This document shows, one piece after another, positions 1 to 12,800 of a stretch of DNA of 64,000 nt; the first letter of the stretch is position 1; each line of letters opens with the position of its first letter. The notes under the pieces were generated by a model. The model was not told the DNA's origin. It searched no databases and saw only the letters and a list, made by a program, of their open reading frames with translations. The DNA is from Lingula anatina (lineage: Eukaryota > Brachiopoda > Lingulata > Lingulida > Lingulidae): positions 131,227 through 195,226 of the forward strand of contig NW_019775633.1 of assembly GCF_001039355.2 (NCBI RefSeq). Direction: 5' to 3'. The translations under genes and the position numbers were made by a program.

Positions 1-908
1 AGGATGATGATAATCTTGGTGGCGAAAATGTCTTTGGACTCTGCGCCCCCTTCAATTTTCTGCATGAAAACCCTCTGTGAAAATTCCATCCCCTTTTGTG
101 AAGTTGCCACAATACGTGTAATTATTTTCTTCTATCAGCTTCTGATATAAGAAGACGGTTNGGGGGGGGCTGAGAGTGGTCGATCCGTTCATCTTTTTCA
201 GCCGGTTCCCATTCTTCCAGCGGGAAAGCTGTTTTTTTTTAATTTGCCAATATTGTCAGTTTACTGTACGTGGATTAGGGGCTTATATATATATATATCA
301 TTGTAAGTGCAAGGAATTGGAACTTTTTTCTTTCTTGGATACTCAGAAATACAAAGAGTTATTATTACCGTCATCCGGTGTCAGTAGGGCCCTGTGCAAC
401 TGATTTCACCCAGTTTTCTGCACGTACTCGCCCACCCGTTCAACTCTTCAAGCCTGATGGACAATATTTGCCGCTTGCTAACGCGGGCCTTAATTTGGGA
501 GCACAAACGACTGAAGCTACGAATGAAAAAAAAAAAAAAAAAAAAACGTACAGCAGTGAACCACACAAATATTTCAGATTTACGGTTTGTGGATCCTATC
601 CCTGTGCTCGTGGCCACTAATTAATTTTACGTTGGGATTCTCTAAGGTTTGATGCGTTAATTTGGGAATTTGTGCTTACAAAGCTGAGCCTCGAGTTCCC
701 AAACGCCTAATCCATACAGGAGGTATATCAAGCCATAAAAAACAACCTAAATCCGTAGCCACTTTGAAGTCATGGCCAGTCCCAAATGGGACCCAGTCAG
801 ATCAGTGGCCCACATTGGTTGTATAAAAATAAGAACCACACAATAAAGACAATGTGATACTGCTAAATAGTGTCCAGAAAATTCTGAAACTCGTTTTTTT
901 TTTTTCAG
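1..908. other. Intronic sequence of the first fibrinogen-like gene; no exon recognised
   Basis: No coding exon of the fibrinogen-like family could be matched here. The stretch holds an N at 161 followed by a G run, a TA microsatellite near 284-299, an A run near 526-546, and a dispersed repeat at about 656-720 that resembles 57269-57330. Short open frames appear to be chance. Confidence 0.5.
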
Positions 909-1072
909 GAGAGGTTTGCAACTGTAACATGAACGATGACACCTGGCGGTCGGACGAGGGGTACTTGACCAACAAGGACGTCCTACCCATAGCTCAGGTC
1001 ACTGTGGGAGACACTGGAAACAGCGGTGAAGAAGCCTACATCACTGTGGGGGATCTGGAATGTGTTAGCTAA
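909..1072 (+). CDS. Terminal exon of a Caspr-type fibrinogen-like domain gene (5' part outside window)
   Basis: Last coding exon, preceded by a polypyrimidine tract and CAG acceptor and read in phase 1 to TAA at 1070-1072. It encodes about 54 residues with CNCN, then WRSDEGYLTNK, LPIAQ, VGDT and a final GDLECVS. This spacing (CNC, W..D.G.L, LP, GDT, EA, G.L.C) matches the end of the fibrinogen-like domain of contactin-associated proteins (Caspr/CNTNAP) rather than a classical fibrinogen domain. The exon is closely similar to the last exon of the next gene (4618-4781), so the two are tandem paralogues. I could not find the preceding exons in bases 1-908, so they probably lie upstream of the window. 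The product is probably extracellular, judged from the paralogue; function unknown. Confidence 0.75.
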
Positions 1073-2444
1073 AAGAAAGGTTAAGAGGTGCCGAAAAGAC
1101 GTTTTGAGTTCTGCAATATGCTAATGGCGCAACCATAGGGCAAGGGAGGGCTTATGGCTTTCACTTGTTGCGGTAAACATGTGTGAACTTAACGTCTGGG
1201 CTATTGATCAGTTATAAACTGGAGTGATATAGGTATAATTGTTGAAAATTTTCGGAAAAAATATAAACTTGCTTTGTAAAGGTGCAGCGTGCAGTGTATG
1301 GGACAGTTGTAGTCTACTAATAGCCAAACGGTATTATTATCAATCAGTGAAGAGATCTCTTTTTTTAATAACTCCTTTTAATATGTTTATGTATTCAACT
1401 CAAAGCAAGTTTGCCCATTTTAAAATCACTAAGTCATGATCAAGGTTAAACAGGCATTGAAATTGTATGACCTTTTTTCTGTTATTGTACATGTAAAATA
1501 AAGGCAAACGTACAAAAAAGTGTATACAAATATAGCGAACTTTTTGATAGCTTAGTACATCGTAGTACACATATCCATAATTATAAAATTGCGCAACGTG
1601 CACGGTATGTGTGTGTCTTCAGATTATTCGCACTTTCTTTAGTAAATCGTTATTCTCTAAATTTGTGTTGCTATGTTCTATTTGAGTCAGTGCCTTTCAG
1701 TAGTTCAGTCAATAATAAATCGTTGGTTGACACTTTCAGGTGTCGAAAAAATAAACTTTGAAAATTGTATTACATATCGACCGCGTGCCTCATTGGTGCC
1801 CTAGGTCAATTAATAGAGACGGAGTAGACACATTGAACATGTATAGCTTTATTTCAAATATTAGCTCAGTCTGTTCAAACTTATATTTAGATCAGACGGT
1901 ATGGTATACGTTATGATTATTTTATAAGGTTGTGAAGGACAGCCTTTCCTTTTTGTTTACCACTACTGGTAAATCCATCGACCCCGCAATCATTACCAGA
2001 TATAATCCTATTGTCCATTTTGAACAAGTGTCCTTGAAACTAGCGGCAGGGTTTCAATTTCAGAAATCCATCCATTGAGCAGCATGTGAAGTGTTGAACA
2101 TTATACGCCCTGGCCAGTCTATTGCGCATTTGATATTTTTTATAATAATTACCATGTGGCATTTTCTCATTAGCGAAAACCACTTAGTTCTCTAAAACAA
2201 ACATTTGTCCATTATTGATTTTATCTTCTGTTGTAAATGCTTAGGTGTGCTTCAGGAGATTTCTTTTCCGATGCGTTTAAAACTAATTTTGATCCCTTTT
2301 ATGTCTAGAATTATACAAGCCCTTTTTATAGTACAAAAACCACGTGTAAATTTCCAGGGTTTAGAAGCATCAAAAATTGATCTCCCTGAGAACGCGGAAG
2401 ACTGCGCATGTAGAGAACTAAAGCGTCGCTGGCTCATTTCCTTC
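1073..2444. other. Intergenic region with candidate polyadenylation signals
   Basis: AT-rich sequence after the first gene's stop codon. Plus-strand AATAAA hexamers occur near 1496 and 1713, so the first gene could end within a few hundred bases. No further exon of either fibrinogen-like gene is visible before the start of the second gene. Confidence 0.4.
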
Positions 2445-4781
2445 ATGGCGCTCCTTTTGCGGATAATCCCGTGGCTGTTTCTATGGACTCTAACATGGAA
2501 TATTGCCGAGAATTTTCAGTCAAAGTCCTTTGACATATTTCGTGGGCAGCGCGTGAGTGGCGCTACCAGCTTTCAACGTTTATTTGGCGTTAATTCTCAG
2601 CGCCAATGCGCCCACGTATGTCTTCTGCAGGTAAACGGGACTTGCAGGGCAGCGAACTACGCCGCTTCGCTGAAGATTTGCGACATATTGCCAGACGATG
2701 AAAACAAAACAATCGTACAGGATCAAGATTGGACCTTCATACAAGGTGCGTGCATTCCTTTTCATTTTCCCCGTTCGCCTTTCAATTCAATATGGCCTGA
2801 CCGATAAAAAAGGATTTAGAATATTAGCAACAAATGTTGCGAATAGTGATACGCTTGCCTTTTCTTTATTGATTGAATTGCCGCTCATGAACAGGGAATG
2901 TCTTAACTGAAATTTTGATTTAAGTTTAAAACAAAGAGTTAAGTAGCTTCGGAAAGAGAAAATATTTTTTGAATTTTGATGCAAACGCTATATGCATTTC
3001 GATCGCTTTTAAGTTTTCCATGTATAGTCATAAGAAGTTTCGATTTCGAATATTTATGTTATATGTTATATATATATATATATATATATGTATTATTTTT
3101 ATTTCTTTTGATATAACAATGCTACCCTTTGCTTATATGTTGGGTTTTTTAAACCTGTTTGATCCTGTTTGATTGACTGTGAGGATGGTATTCACCAAAC
3201 AATTCTCACTGCTATACTTCAGTTGTGAATGAAGCATCTTGTACCAGATGGAAAGACAACCGAGGGAGAACCACGAGTGGCACGTATACACTGGACCCCG
3301 ACGGTATGGGCGGGGTGCCATCTTTCGACGTGGTTTGTGACATGTCGACAACGCCCCCTATCGCCCGGGTGCAGCATAATGCCAGTGACGTCAGGACCCA
3401 TGTTGTGGGATATGAACGGAATTATTACGTTCACGCTATCTCTTTCACAGGTAAATAAAGTATTTTTTTTGTAGAGGTTGTTACGTTTTTTCCTTTAATT
3501 TTTTTTCAGAAAATTGTTGTTTTTCTCGGTTTTACATGTAATAAGAGAGATACATAGCCCCGAAATGTTATAGAATGTTAAAATACACCTGTAAATAGGC
3601 CTATTCGTCTTTGGCAAGGTTTTGCAGATGGCGCAGAAACATCATCTACCCACTATATTCTTAGGATCAAAATGTCGTTTTCAGGGTACCAGTACATAGT
3701 CATTTTTAATGAGCGTAATATTAAAGACGATGTGTGGTACCAGTAAGTTTTCTGTATATTTCAATTTTTAGTTATTTAAGATTGAATATTACGTCACTAT
3801 TACGTCACAGACCTGTAGTTTCCTACGTTTCACATGCTGTATTCAGGTTACCTGCCATCCCAGCTGCGACTTCTGGCAGAGACCTCCACTAGCTGCCAGC
3901 AGTTCATTAAGAAGGAATGCTACCATAGTCTCACTGTTGGCTGGAGCACTGTGACGTCACGTGAAGGAGAAATACTGTATTACTTTGCTGGCAACGGGTC
4001 AGAGATCACCAGTGGATGCGCATGCGCTTTTTTCAACAACACGTGCGCAGGAGGTAACTTTTTTGTCGCCAATATCTCATAGGTGTCGGCGTTAACTTTT
4101 AATCGATGTGTCCGTTTGACATTTATCGACAAATCAAATTCAAGTACCACTTAAACATGAAGAGGCAAATATTTCCCCAGCCTATTTCGAACGAATGCGC
4201 CTTTACGTTAAGATTCAAATATTTAATATTGATTTGGCACTTTAGAATTCATAGAATGACAGTCTTCGACCAACATTTAAGTACAATGGAATTGTTTGTC
4301 GTAACGTTTAGTAAAATGCGGCCTTTGCGATGTTATTATTAGCCTATTATTTTTTTTTTTTTGGATTTTTAGTAGACTGCCATTCCAATTTTGACGTAAG
4401 CCATTTCAAAGGGAATATTCGGTCAACTAACTTGGCATATATATAAATTATTATTTTTCAAATTTATTTTAAGTGGTGCATTCAATGACAAAACTTCACA
4501 AATGAATTTCAAATGGAACAGAGCACTGAAGTCACATTTGAAGTCGGTTTTGTTCACATCTGCACACGTCCCTATGGACAATACTATTATCTGTCTATCG
4601 ATGTACAATATTTTCAGGGCATCTCTGTAACTGCAATGAAAATGACTACGTTTGGCGGTCGGACGAGGGCTACCTAACCAACAAGACTGTTCTGCCCATA
4701 GCTCAGATCACAGTGGGAGACACTGCTGGCACGGACGAGGAGGCCTACATCACTGTGGGGGACCTGGAGTGTGTCGATTAG
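2445..4781 (+). CDS. Secreted PAN/apple plus Caspr-type fibrinogen-like domain protein
   Basis: Four exons: join(2445..2745, 3223..3450, 3847..4053, 4618..4781), 900 nt, 299 residues, all introns GT-AG in phase 1. The chosen Met at 2445 starts a hydrophobic leader (MALLLRIIPWLFLW) typical of a signal peptide; the frame stays open upstream to 2205, so an earlier start is possible. Residues about 30-100 form a PAN/apple-like module (CAHVC, CRAANY, one further Cys). Exons 2-4 form a fibrinogen-like domain: GTYTLDPDGMGG, a Cys-rich centre and a CNCN..W..DEG..LP..GDT..LEC tail, the order seen in Caspr/CNTNAP proteins. There is no transmembrane segment after the leader, so it is probably secreted. 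It may be a ligand-binding or adhesion protein, but this is inference. Confidence 0.8.
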
Positions 4782-5065
4782 GTCCTGTGAAAAAGATCGA
4801 ACAGTTGCCGTACATGTCCAGTAAACTGGGGGTAGGGCCTATTATTATGGGGATGCCATGACAAGGGAATACCCTCACCTTCTCCGTTTGCTGGGTATGA
4901 CGTGGAACAATTTATGAAATTGGGCAGAAATAACGATACAGCATACTGCTGTAATAGGACATGGATAAATATATGAAACTCAGGTTTTTGCCTTAATATA
5001 AGACATATTTAAATCTCGTGCATTGTTACCAGTACTGAATCACCAGACGAGGGCTGCCTGTCCAA

Positions 5066-5097
5066 AATAAACGTAGGCCTACAATATAAAGAATAAA
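5066..5097 (+). promoter_or_regulatory. Candidate polyadenylation signals of the PAN/fibrinogen-like gene
   Basis: Two AATAAA hexamers (5066-5071 and 5092-5097) lie about 290-315 bases after the stop codon on the coding strand. Position and sequence fit; no direct evidence of use. Confidence 0.4.
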
Positions 5098-5877
5098 ACA
5101 TGATTTAAGACAGTGAATTTAGGTGTGCGTCTTTAATGCGTGTGGACAATGTCACACTCGGAATATAACTCAAAGTGGATCGGTCCAGTTAAATCTACCA
5201 CTCGATATGAAAAACGGCTTAAATGTGTTCACACGTGTGACGGGAATGGTCGTCCTAGGAATGGAAGTCCGGAGTCACATATGATTAGTACAGGCTAAGA
5301 TTAGTCGGAATAGGTGTGAGTATATGGGACGAATGCCAACTGTACAAAGTTATGAGGAACGGACTTCGGTTCTTAGCGGACTACATCAAGGACGTTTATT
5401 GTCTTATAAGTCCTTGACTACATGTACCATTTTTGTCACACTAGCTGTACCTTATAAACATGCCTTTTTCAGGGTCTGTCTTTATCTTTCACTACCCATA
5501 CCAATTTTGTAACACGGACGTTTGGTATTTATCTTGTTGCTTAACAACAGAACACCAGCTGGAAATAACAGGGACAGAGTTATAACTGTGTTATGTAAAT
5601 CGGAGTTATTCCCTACATTAACCTCTGCTTTATATCTGAATAATGCAATGCTAGCTTACTTCTTACATCAAAATAATAAAACAATGTCTTACGCGAGGTC
5701 GTAAAGACAGCGTTAAAGTGTGATGAACAATAATATTTCATGACTTATGGTACTTGTTGAATGTAACAATTTGGCAACTTGTTCTTTACGATGTAGTTAA
5801 GAAGTTTTAACACATCCTTTAACTGCATAGTTTGAACAATTAGGCTGTATTCCCAGAGCTTTTAGATCTTTCTTTCC

Positions 5878-6045
5878 CCGCGGGGAGTCTCACTAGATTA
5901 CTGTCAGATAATCCGGCTTAAATGTCCGTCCCGCCTACTACAAGCTGTATGGCGGCTGACTGCTATTTAGCGTGAACCCCCAGGGAGTTAGGTTGATCTA
6001 AAGTAGATCGATCTAATCTCTGGAAATGGGGTCTTACTCTAGATA
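5878..6045. repeat. Degenerate palindromic MITE-like repeat (family also at 60.5 kb)
   Basis: Contains CCGGCTTAAATGTCCGTCC then CGCCTACTACAAGCTG, and later TAGCGTGAACCCCCAGGGAG followed by GATCGATCTA. The same modules in related order make up the better-preserved palindrome at 60448-60680. Ends are approximate. Confidence 0.45.
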
Positions 6046-6163
6046 GTAGCTGTTACATAAGTAAACTGGAGGTCTTTCTTGCTGACACTCATTTGTTTTC
6101 GTATACTACATGTATGACGTACATAAAACGCTGCATCATAACACAAAAGATAAGAAGTTCTGC

Positions 6164-6169
6164 TTTATT
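6164..6169 (-). promoter_or_regulatory. Candidate NAA50 polyadenylation signal
   Basis: AATAAA on the minus strand about 710 bases after the NAA50 stop codon, facing a plus-strand AATAAA a few bases away. It is the first clean minus-strand hexamer noticed downstream. Confidence 0.35.
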
Positions 6170-6880
6170 TTCAATAAAATACTATGTAACATTTCAGGCG
6201 TAATCGTATAAAACACACACTTCACGTCTCGAAACCAGGAGGTTAAATGAGTGACTGGGTCCCACTTCTGAGACCGAAGGAATGGGGCTGAAAATTGTGC
6301 AATTTACAAAAAAAAAAAAAAAAAAAAATGTAGTTCTTACTTTTATCCCATTCCACTGAAGCTGGTCCTGTTGACCGACTCATTAGGAACATATGAGAGT
6401 GAATCACCGTTATGTCAAGCGGTTTGGAGAGTTAGTTCACCAGTGATGTCATGATTTATAAATATAACAATTGACAACATAAGTTGTAGATCATATATTA
6501 AGAAACTGTTGCTTGAACAGGAAGTCTTTCTTCTTAATGAAGTATTTTTCTACGGCCAACAAACCTTCCTCTGCTCTCTAGTTTCTACATAATTGGTGGG
6601 AAAATCCAAATGATCAAACGCCACAGGCATTCAATAGTGAGATCTTTTCAGGCTTCATTCTTTTCAACAGAATAATAATTGAATAATTTTGATAAATTAA
6701 CGAGTCAACATTTTGCATAAAAAATATGTCTCCCGTGTTAATTTAATGTGATTTTGAAAGTGGGTTCAATAAATGTTTGCATTAATATAGTCATATACAG
6801 ATGCTTTTCATAAACATATCCAAGCAAACATTTCTTATGGCAACCAAGTAGTCATTGAATAATAGGAAATTTTGTCCACA

Positions 6881-8816
6881 TCACTTTTTAAATGTTTTCT
6901 GTAAAACAAATGCGTCTGCAGGTTCTATCCTCTTGTAATAGTTCTGTTTTCTTTCAACAATCTCAAATCCAAAATTTTCATAAAATTTGATTGCGCTATC
7001 ATTATTGACTTGTACGTGCCTGGAAAGAAAAAAAAATTAAAATAAATGTATTCAATAAAAGAACATTTGTAACAAGGACTTCTACTTATAATAACAGAAA
7101 AATATCTTCATAGAAAATTTAACATTTGCTTGGCATATATTTTTCTCAAAAATGTGAAGGTCTTTAAGACTATAAACCTACGAGTAAAAATCAATCCTTT
7201 CATATTATCCGACTTACAGGTAAACATTGTCAAAATTTCCATCCTGCTCACAAATCTTCAGTACATGTTCTAGCATTACAGTACCTGAAACATTACATAA
7301 ACATAAATAAATAAGTAATTAAATAAATGTAAAACAAGTGGTTAAACTGCTACTCAATGTGGTAGACACTTTCGTCATATTCAAGACCTAAGACAATATC
7401 TAGAACTCTAAGTAGCAATGTATGAATTTTTTGATGTATTTCATATATTTACCCACAGCTCCATATAATTGGTACTAATAGGTATAAATAATTCTGATGT
7501 TGCCTTAATGACAAAAACACATAATGGAATCTGTTTTATGATAATTAATCATACAGACATTCTTCAATCATGCATATAAAATAAACTGATGCTTTCATTT
7601 CAACCATGAGGTAAAAAAAATGTCCATTACATGTATTAATAATGTTCAATTTTACTTTTAAAAGTTCGACATAATTTCTTGATTTCATTTTCATGCTGCT
7701 CAGTATTCATTCTCCGTAACTTGTGTTTTGTTTGATGTGCCATTCCCATGCATACCTATTCCATATCTCCTATAAGGCGCTAAGACTCCCAGAGTCATTA
7801 TATATAACCTGCGCTGGTTTTCTGAGACGTCTATCCTACAACACACAGCTCCTACCACTATGTCATTGAAATATGCTGGAAAACAAAATTATCACAGGGA
7901 CATAACAAATATTATGTTTACATGAAAACTGATCACTTTTGTATGAAGCAAGGATCATTAAGCATCAGTGCCACTTATGCTGCTAATGCAGTTTTTGTGA
8001 GAGCTCCAAAATCTAATCCTGGTTTGAAATACCATATTTCTTAACAGTTTAATAAAATTTAAACAATGGGATAGTAAAAGAAAAAGCTTTATTGCCTTAT
8101 ATACATTGAGATGTTTGCTGCAATAAGAAACAATTTCTATTATCAAATTGTGGTGTGTGGATTAAAAAAAATTCAAATATGTCTTCTTTGAAGAGGCAAC
8201 TTACCTAGTTTTGCTAATTCTCCAACTTCTAGTACATCTTTGTAAAACTTGTCATTGTAAGAAACTGGAAAGACCACTTGGTTTAACTTCTTCAACTGTT
8301 TGATATTGTGGTGAGTAACCTCCCCTAACTCTGTGTTGCCTCTGTAACAGAAAGGAATATTCCACGCATTAATTCGGACTATCTAACCTTCCGACCAATG
8401 TACCTTCGGGCTATTTCTAGGGCCCCATCTTCAGAGACTACAGTGAAACCTCCAAGGTCTGAAAAGGAATCTCGATTTACTCATGTAAACACAATAATGA
8501 ATATTCATCGGCATCAACGGCACCAATCCCAAAGCAACAGTGCTCATCGCACAAAAAAAAGGAGTCAATACTTTGTCTTGTTAAAACTAAATCGGCCCAA
8601 AAGTGATGACTGATTTCGAACTGCCTCAATCGTCGTTCATTTACGCATGCTTGACAACCGCCCTGCCACAGGACAGTGCCAGTTGCGAAATTAGGTGCCA
8701 TCCTTGTCGGTGTGTTGTCGTATAAAATAACAGGTTAAGACGGTGAGTTAATTAAGAAATGCCTTTAAGCACACATACTATCAATACAAGCTTTTGCAGT
8801 TTACGTACCGCGTCAT
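6881..8816 (-). CDS. NAA50: N-alpha-acetyltransferase 50 (NAA50/San), complete
   Basis: Five exons: complement(join(6881..7019, 7218..7284, 7756..7875, 8205..8341, 8809..8816)), 471 nt, 156 residues. It is the GNAT-fold catalytic subunit that acetylates N-terminal Met-hydrophobic starts, associates with the NatA complex and supports sister-chromatid cohesion (known from the family). Visible markers: HHNIKQLKKLNQVVFPVSYN near the N-terminus, ICR-type strand residues in AVCCR, the acetyl-CoA loop RRYGIG at residues 83-88, HVQVNNDSAIKFYENFGFE and NYYKRIEPADA near the C-terminus. The first exon holds only eight coding bases, ATGACGCG, followed by a strong GTACGTAA donor; this start gives the same N-terminal length before ELG as in vertebrate NAA50. 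The C-terminal tail is about 13 residues shorter than human. It is transcribed away from NFRKB. Confidence 0.95.
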
Positions 8817-9853
8817 TTTGTCTAATTATTATCGCGCTCTCCGCACGAGGATCACCTAAATAAAGTAATTGTATGTTATGCCTTTAGTTTTGTAAATTTG
8901 AATCATATTGAAAATCTTCAAAGGGTAGAAAATAAAGTCATGTTTCTTGTTTTCGATATGAATCTAATTCTATATTTTATAATTATATTACATGCGTTGA
9001 AAATAATTTCGTAAACATTATTTGAAACTTCCAGAACAAAATCCAAATGCGAGGTAGCTTTGCTTATACTTTATGCTTACACTTCCGGTCAAGGTGAAAA
9101 ACTAAGAAACAGGTACGATAATATCACTGTTTTAAAAAATGTGTTGTATTTGCCTCAAATTACTGCACTCCTCTCGGTTTAATTTTTCAAAATTTAATTA
9201 TTCTAATAGCATTGTATACCAATTACATTGAGAATGTTTTGGTATTTGTTTATAAAACTTGGGCATTGACACAGCTAAGCTAAGCATGACCAATCTCAGG
9301 CCGGCTACTATTTTCTTGCGACTGTTTATTGACTATTTGCTATATATCTAAGGTGAATAGTAAGGAATGAAACTAAGTAAAAGTAGTAGCATGGCTCTCC
9401 ATCCAAATTCAGACTGGTATGTGCTGCCTATACTAGTACTAAACTGGAGTCTAATTAAACGTCTTCATTTAATGGCTCTACAGACTGAATCCTTCTAAAA
9501 ACTATTGATCTGACTTTTTTGTTTATTTTTTACAATATGCCCAGGAAAATCTCATATCCTCATAGATTAGTTTGCCAGTGCAGTTATGCTTAGGGCATCT
9601 TTGAACAGCAGTTAGGCAGCAAGTCTGAACTAGTACTCCAGTCTTTTCTTACATGTACCTTAAATTTTATTTGGTTTGGGTAGATGACCTTACCTTAGCT
9701 AATAACTTAAAAAAGTGTAAACTTGCTTGAACATGGTGACAGTCTGACATACCAGGTAAGTACTGAGGAATTAATTATTACCTCTTGCATCAATAACCGA
9801 GTTCCAAAATTAATGAACCAAAACTTAAATATAGTTTTTTACTCCCATTTTAG
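8817..9853. promoter_or_regulatory. Shared NAA50/NFRKB promoter region with candidate NFRKB 5' UTR exon
   Basis: The two genes are head-to-head. An ETS-type ACTTCCGG motif is at 9081-9088, and a donor-like CAG|GTACGA at 9112-9113 could end a non-coding first exon of NFRKB, whose coding start lies just inside an exon beginning at 9854. NAA50's start is only about 270 bases from the ETS motif, so a bidirectional promoter is plausible. Transcription starts are not determinable here. Confidence 0.45.
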
Positions 9854-9861
9854 AGGGTGCA

Positions 9862-12800
9862 ATGTCAGATGAAGAAGAGATTGATATAGACACCCCTCAG
9901 GAAGAAGATGAGGATGCGGAAGAGGATGAGGAAGGAGTAGAAGAGGAAGGCGAGGAAGAGGAGGAGGAGGAAGAAGAAAATGAGGAAGATGAGGAAGAAA
10001 CCCAACTCCCAGATGAAGAAGATGAGGATCAGACCCAAGATGTGACGGAGGAGGAAGAAGGAGAGGAAGAAGAAGAAGAGGAAGAGGATGGAGAAGAGAT
10101 GCCACAGGTAACATGTCTGGTTGCTAGTGTAGGACTTGTGGCAGTGTGAAGAGAATTGTGTGTCATGGTATGGCCATTGCAAGGTTGAAGGAGATGAGAT
10201 GCTTGTTTTTTTAATAATTCTCCCATAGATCCAGAGATTTTTTTACATACAAGAAAGGTTGTCTCTAATGCAGACACCCCCCTTAAAAAAAACAAGTATT
10301 AGTCTATCTCATCCTGATAAGACCAGTTTTGTATTCCAAAACTGTTCTTTTGCATTATATCTTTTTTGTGTAATTACATTTTAAAACGTGATTGGGGATA
10401 GAATAATTCTAACTTGATATTCATATTCTCTCTTGTGCATCTTTTTATAACATTTTATAATTTTCTTAAACAATTAAATTACTGGATGATAATATAGTTT
10501 AAGATGATGCAAATAATTTCCAGGAAGAAGATGTTGATGGCGACATTACCATGGAAGCTGATGATGACATTGACGAAGGTGACCTTGACCTAGATTCAGA
10601 AGAGGAGTCTTATACAGAGGAGCATGTTGCTATCAGAATGGAGGCTTGTGTTTTCAACAGAATGGAGCTGGACCTGCCTGTGGATATGATTCAGAAGGTG
10701 ACTGTTACACCTGGCTGAATACTTTATATTGTTCTTCTTTTTGTTTCGGGCCTGCCACTCCTAAGTGTTTGCCACAGCAGGTTATCTGTCTCCACCCACA
10801 CAGGCCCAATCCCAACTCCTTCATATCCTCCTTGATTCCATTCATAAATCGTTTCCACGCCCTTGTTTTCTCTTTCCTGTTGGTTTCATTGGCAGCATTC
10901 TATGTCTCACATAATATTTTGTTTCTTTCCTCCATATGACATGCCTTGTCAGCGCAGCTTCCACTACATTGCCTTGTCCCCATTCTTGTCGTCCCTAGAT
11001 TATTTTCTGGATGTGAGTCATAAGAAAAGATTTCATATTAAAATAGTTTGCATTTTTATTTTCATATTTTAGATTTGTTTTATTACTATCATTTCAGCAG
11101 TATTGAATTCATAACATGCAAGACTCTGCAATTGTTATGTAAAATTCATATTTCATTACAACTCCTAGGAACTTTTTCTTTTGGTACCAGTATTTTAAAT
11201 TTTATGTGTTACATTATACGGTATTGTTTTGATTCCAGAAGGAAGTATTCAACCAAGTGTTCAGTGTGAAAATGTGGCAGGGACTGTCAGAAATGCAGAG
11301 GAGACATTTAATGGTATTGTTGCTATAATAGTAATCTTTAACAACTTTTTTGCAATTAATTGCCAAGCTAAAACTAATTTTTGTTCAGTTACAACAAACT
11401 TCAATCATTTTCTTGATAACATCTTTTTAATATAACGTAATTTTTGTTTGTTTAATAATTTACAATGATGTATCATTATTAGTTTTTTTTTATCTCGAAT
11501 TAGTTTAAACTTTAACAATTTTTTTCTTTGTAGAAATTTCTCCCCAGTTTTGGTACAGATGATATGAAAGAAAAACAGACCATATTAAGGTAGGAAACAA
11601 ACTGAATTCAATTTTAAGTGATATTCTTAGTGGCATGACTACATTAATAGGAAGTGCCAAAATATGTTTCTAGTTTTGGCTAAAGAAATACTATAGAGCA
11701 CAGAGCTCTGCCAAGGAAATTCAGTTTAAGTACTAAAATTAATTGATTTATTGGTTTTCAGCCAAAACCTGATTGATTCTAGACTGGTCCATTTTTGACC
11801 TATCCTGAAACTTTTAACAAAATTTGTCCATAGCTTTTTCATTTAGGCTGTAAACAAACAAATCAACAAACTTAAAGGCCAAAACATTACTTCCCAGGCA
11901 AAGGTAAATAATGAACTAACCTTAATCTCATGTCATATAATATTTCATAATATGTAAACTTGATTGTATGTTGCTAAGAGTTCAGATTCACATTCAGATA
12001 TTCTCCATTGCAGAAAACTCTTTCACAGAGAAAATTTCAAGTTCGGAAACCCTATTCAGAAGTTTCAAGCTGATCTTAAAGGTAAGTAATGTGTATTCAG
12101 CATATGGATTAAAAATAATTTAATGTCTGAAAAAAATATATATATATTGTTTCAGAAAACAATATATTCTAATTCAATTAAAACTTTCAAGAAAAATTAA
12201 TGGAATATGTATATGATATTTATATCAGATTAACTCATTATGAGTACCAAATGCAAAAAGGTATTATTTGATTGAAATTCACAACTAATTCAAATATTCA
12301 CTATTTTTCAGCTGGTTTGTTCTCCCCAGACATTGCCAAGTACAGGACCCTGTTCAAGAAGGCCAAGTACAAAGAATACATCTACCAGCAGCAGGAGTAT
12401 TACACCAAGCTGTTGAAGGACATCCTGGTGTCCAGACAGGTGGGTCAGGGTGGTCAACTGGGTGGTCACTCAGGGCAGCAGAAAGCCAGTGTTTAAATTA
12501 TTGATGTTTTGATTGATAGGTGTTGGTTTATTTGAGTGACTTGTGAATTAATTCAGCTTATTCAAGTAATACTGCATACAATTTTTTTTGCACCCAGCCC
12601 CAGTAGGCTTATAAGTCACTGTTTTATCTTTATATTAAACAACTTTCATTAAACTAATAATGATCAGAGGTTACAGTTACACATCCATTGTTTCTAATTG
12701 TTTCAAATATTGTTAATGGATTGGAAAATGCATTATAATTGTGTGCTTCTGATATCTTATTGCAGAGAGTTTTAGAACAGCTTGGAAGCTTGACTCCTGA

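Larger units (their letters stand above)
4782..6880. other. Convergent intergenic region between the fibrinogen-like gene and NAA50
   Basis: No conserved coding exon seen. It contains the 3' ends of two converging genes, a degenerate palindromic repeat near 5878-6045, an A run near 6309-6327, and back-to-back AATAAA signals around 6164-6178, one per strand. Short open frames at 5324-5704 look like chance. Confidence 0.5.

Noticed and set aside
8398-8701. Frames at 8398-8613 (plus) and 8477-8701 (minus) as NAA50 first exon or separate gene
   Set aside because: The minus frame has no donor that joins exon 2 in phase at the right length, whereas the eight-base exon at 8809-8816 gives the exact family N-terminal length.
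9839-10295. Long open frames on the minus strand opposite NFRKB exon 1
   Set aside because: They are mirror images of GAG/GAA-rich codons for the acidic stretch (poly-Leu, poly-Ser and poly-Phe readings) and have no independent support.
10646-10939. 97-codon plus-strand frame after NFRKB exon 2
   Set aside because: It overlaps exon 2 in another frame and then runs through intron; composition is random and no family motif is present.
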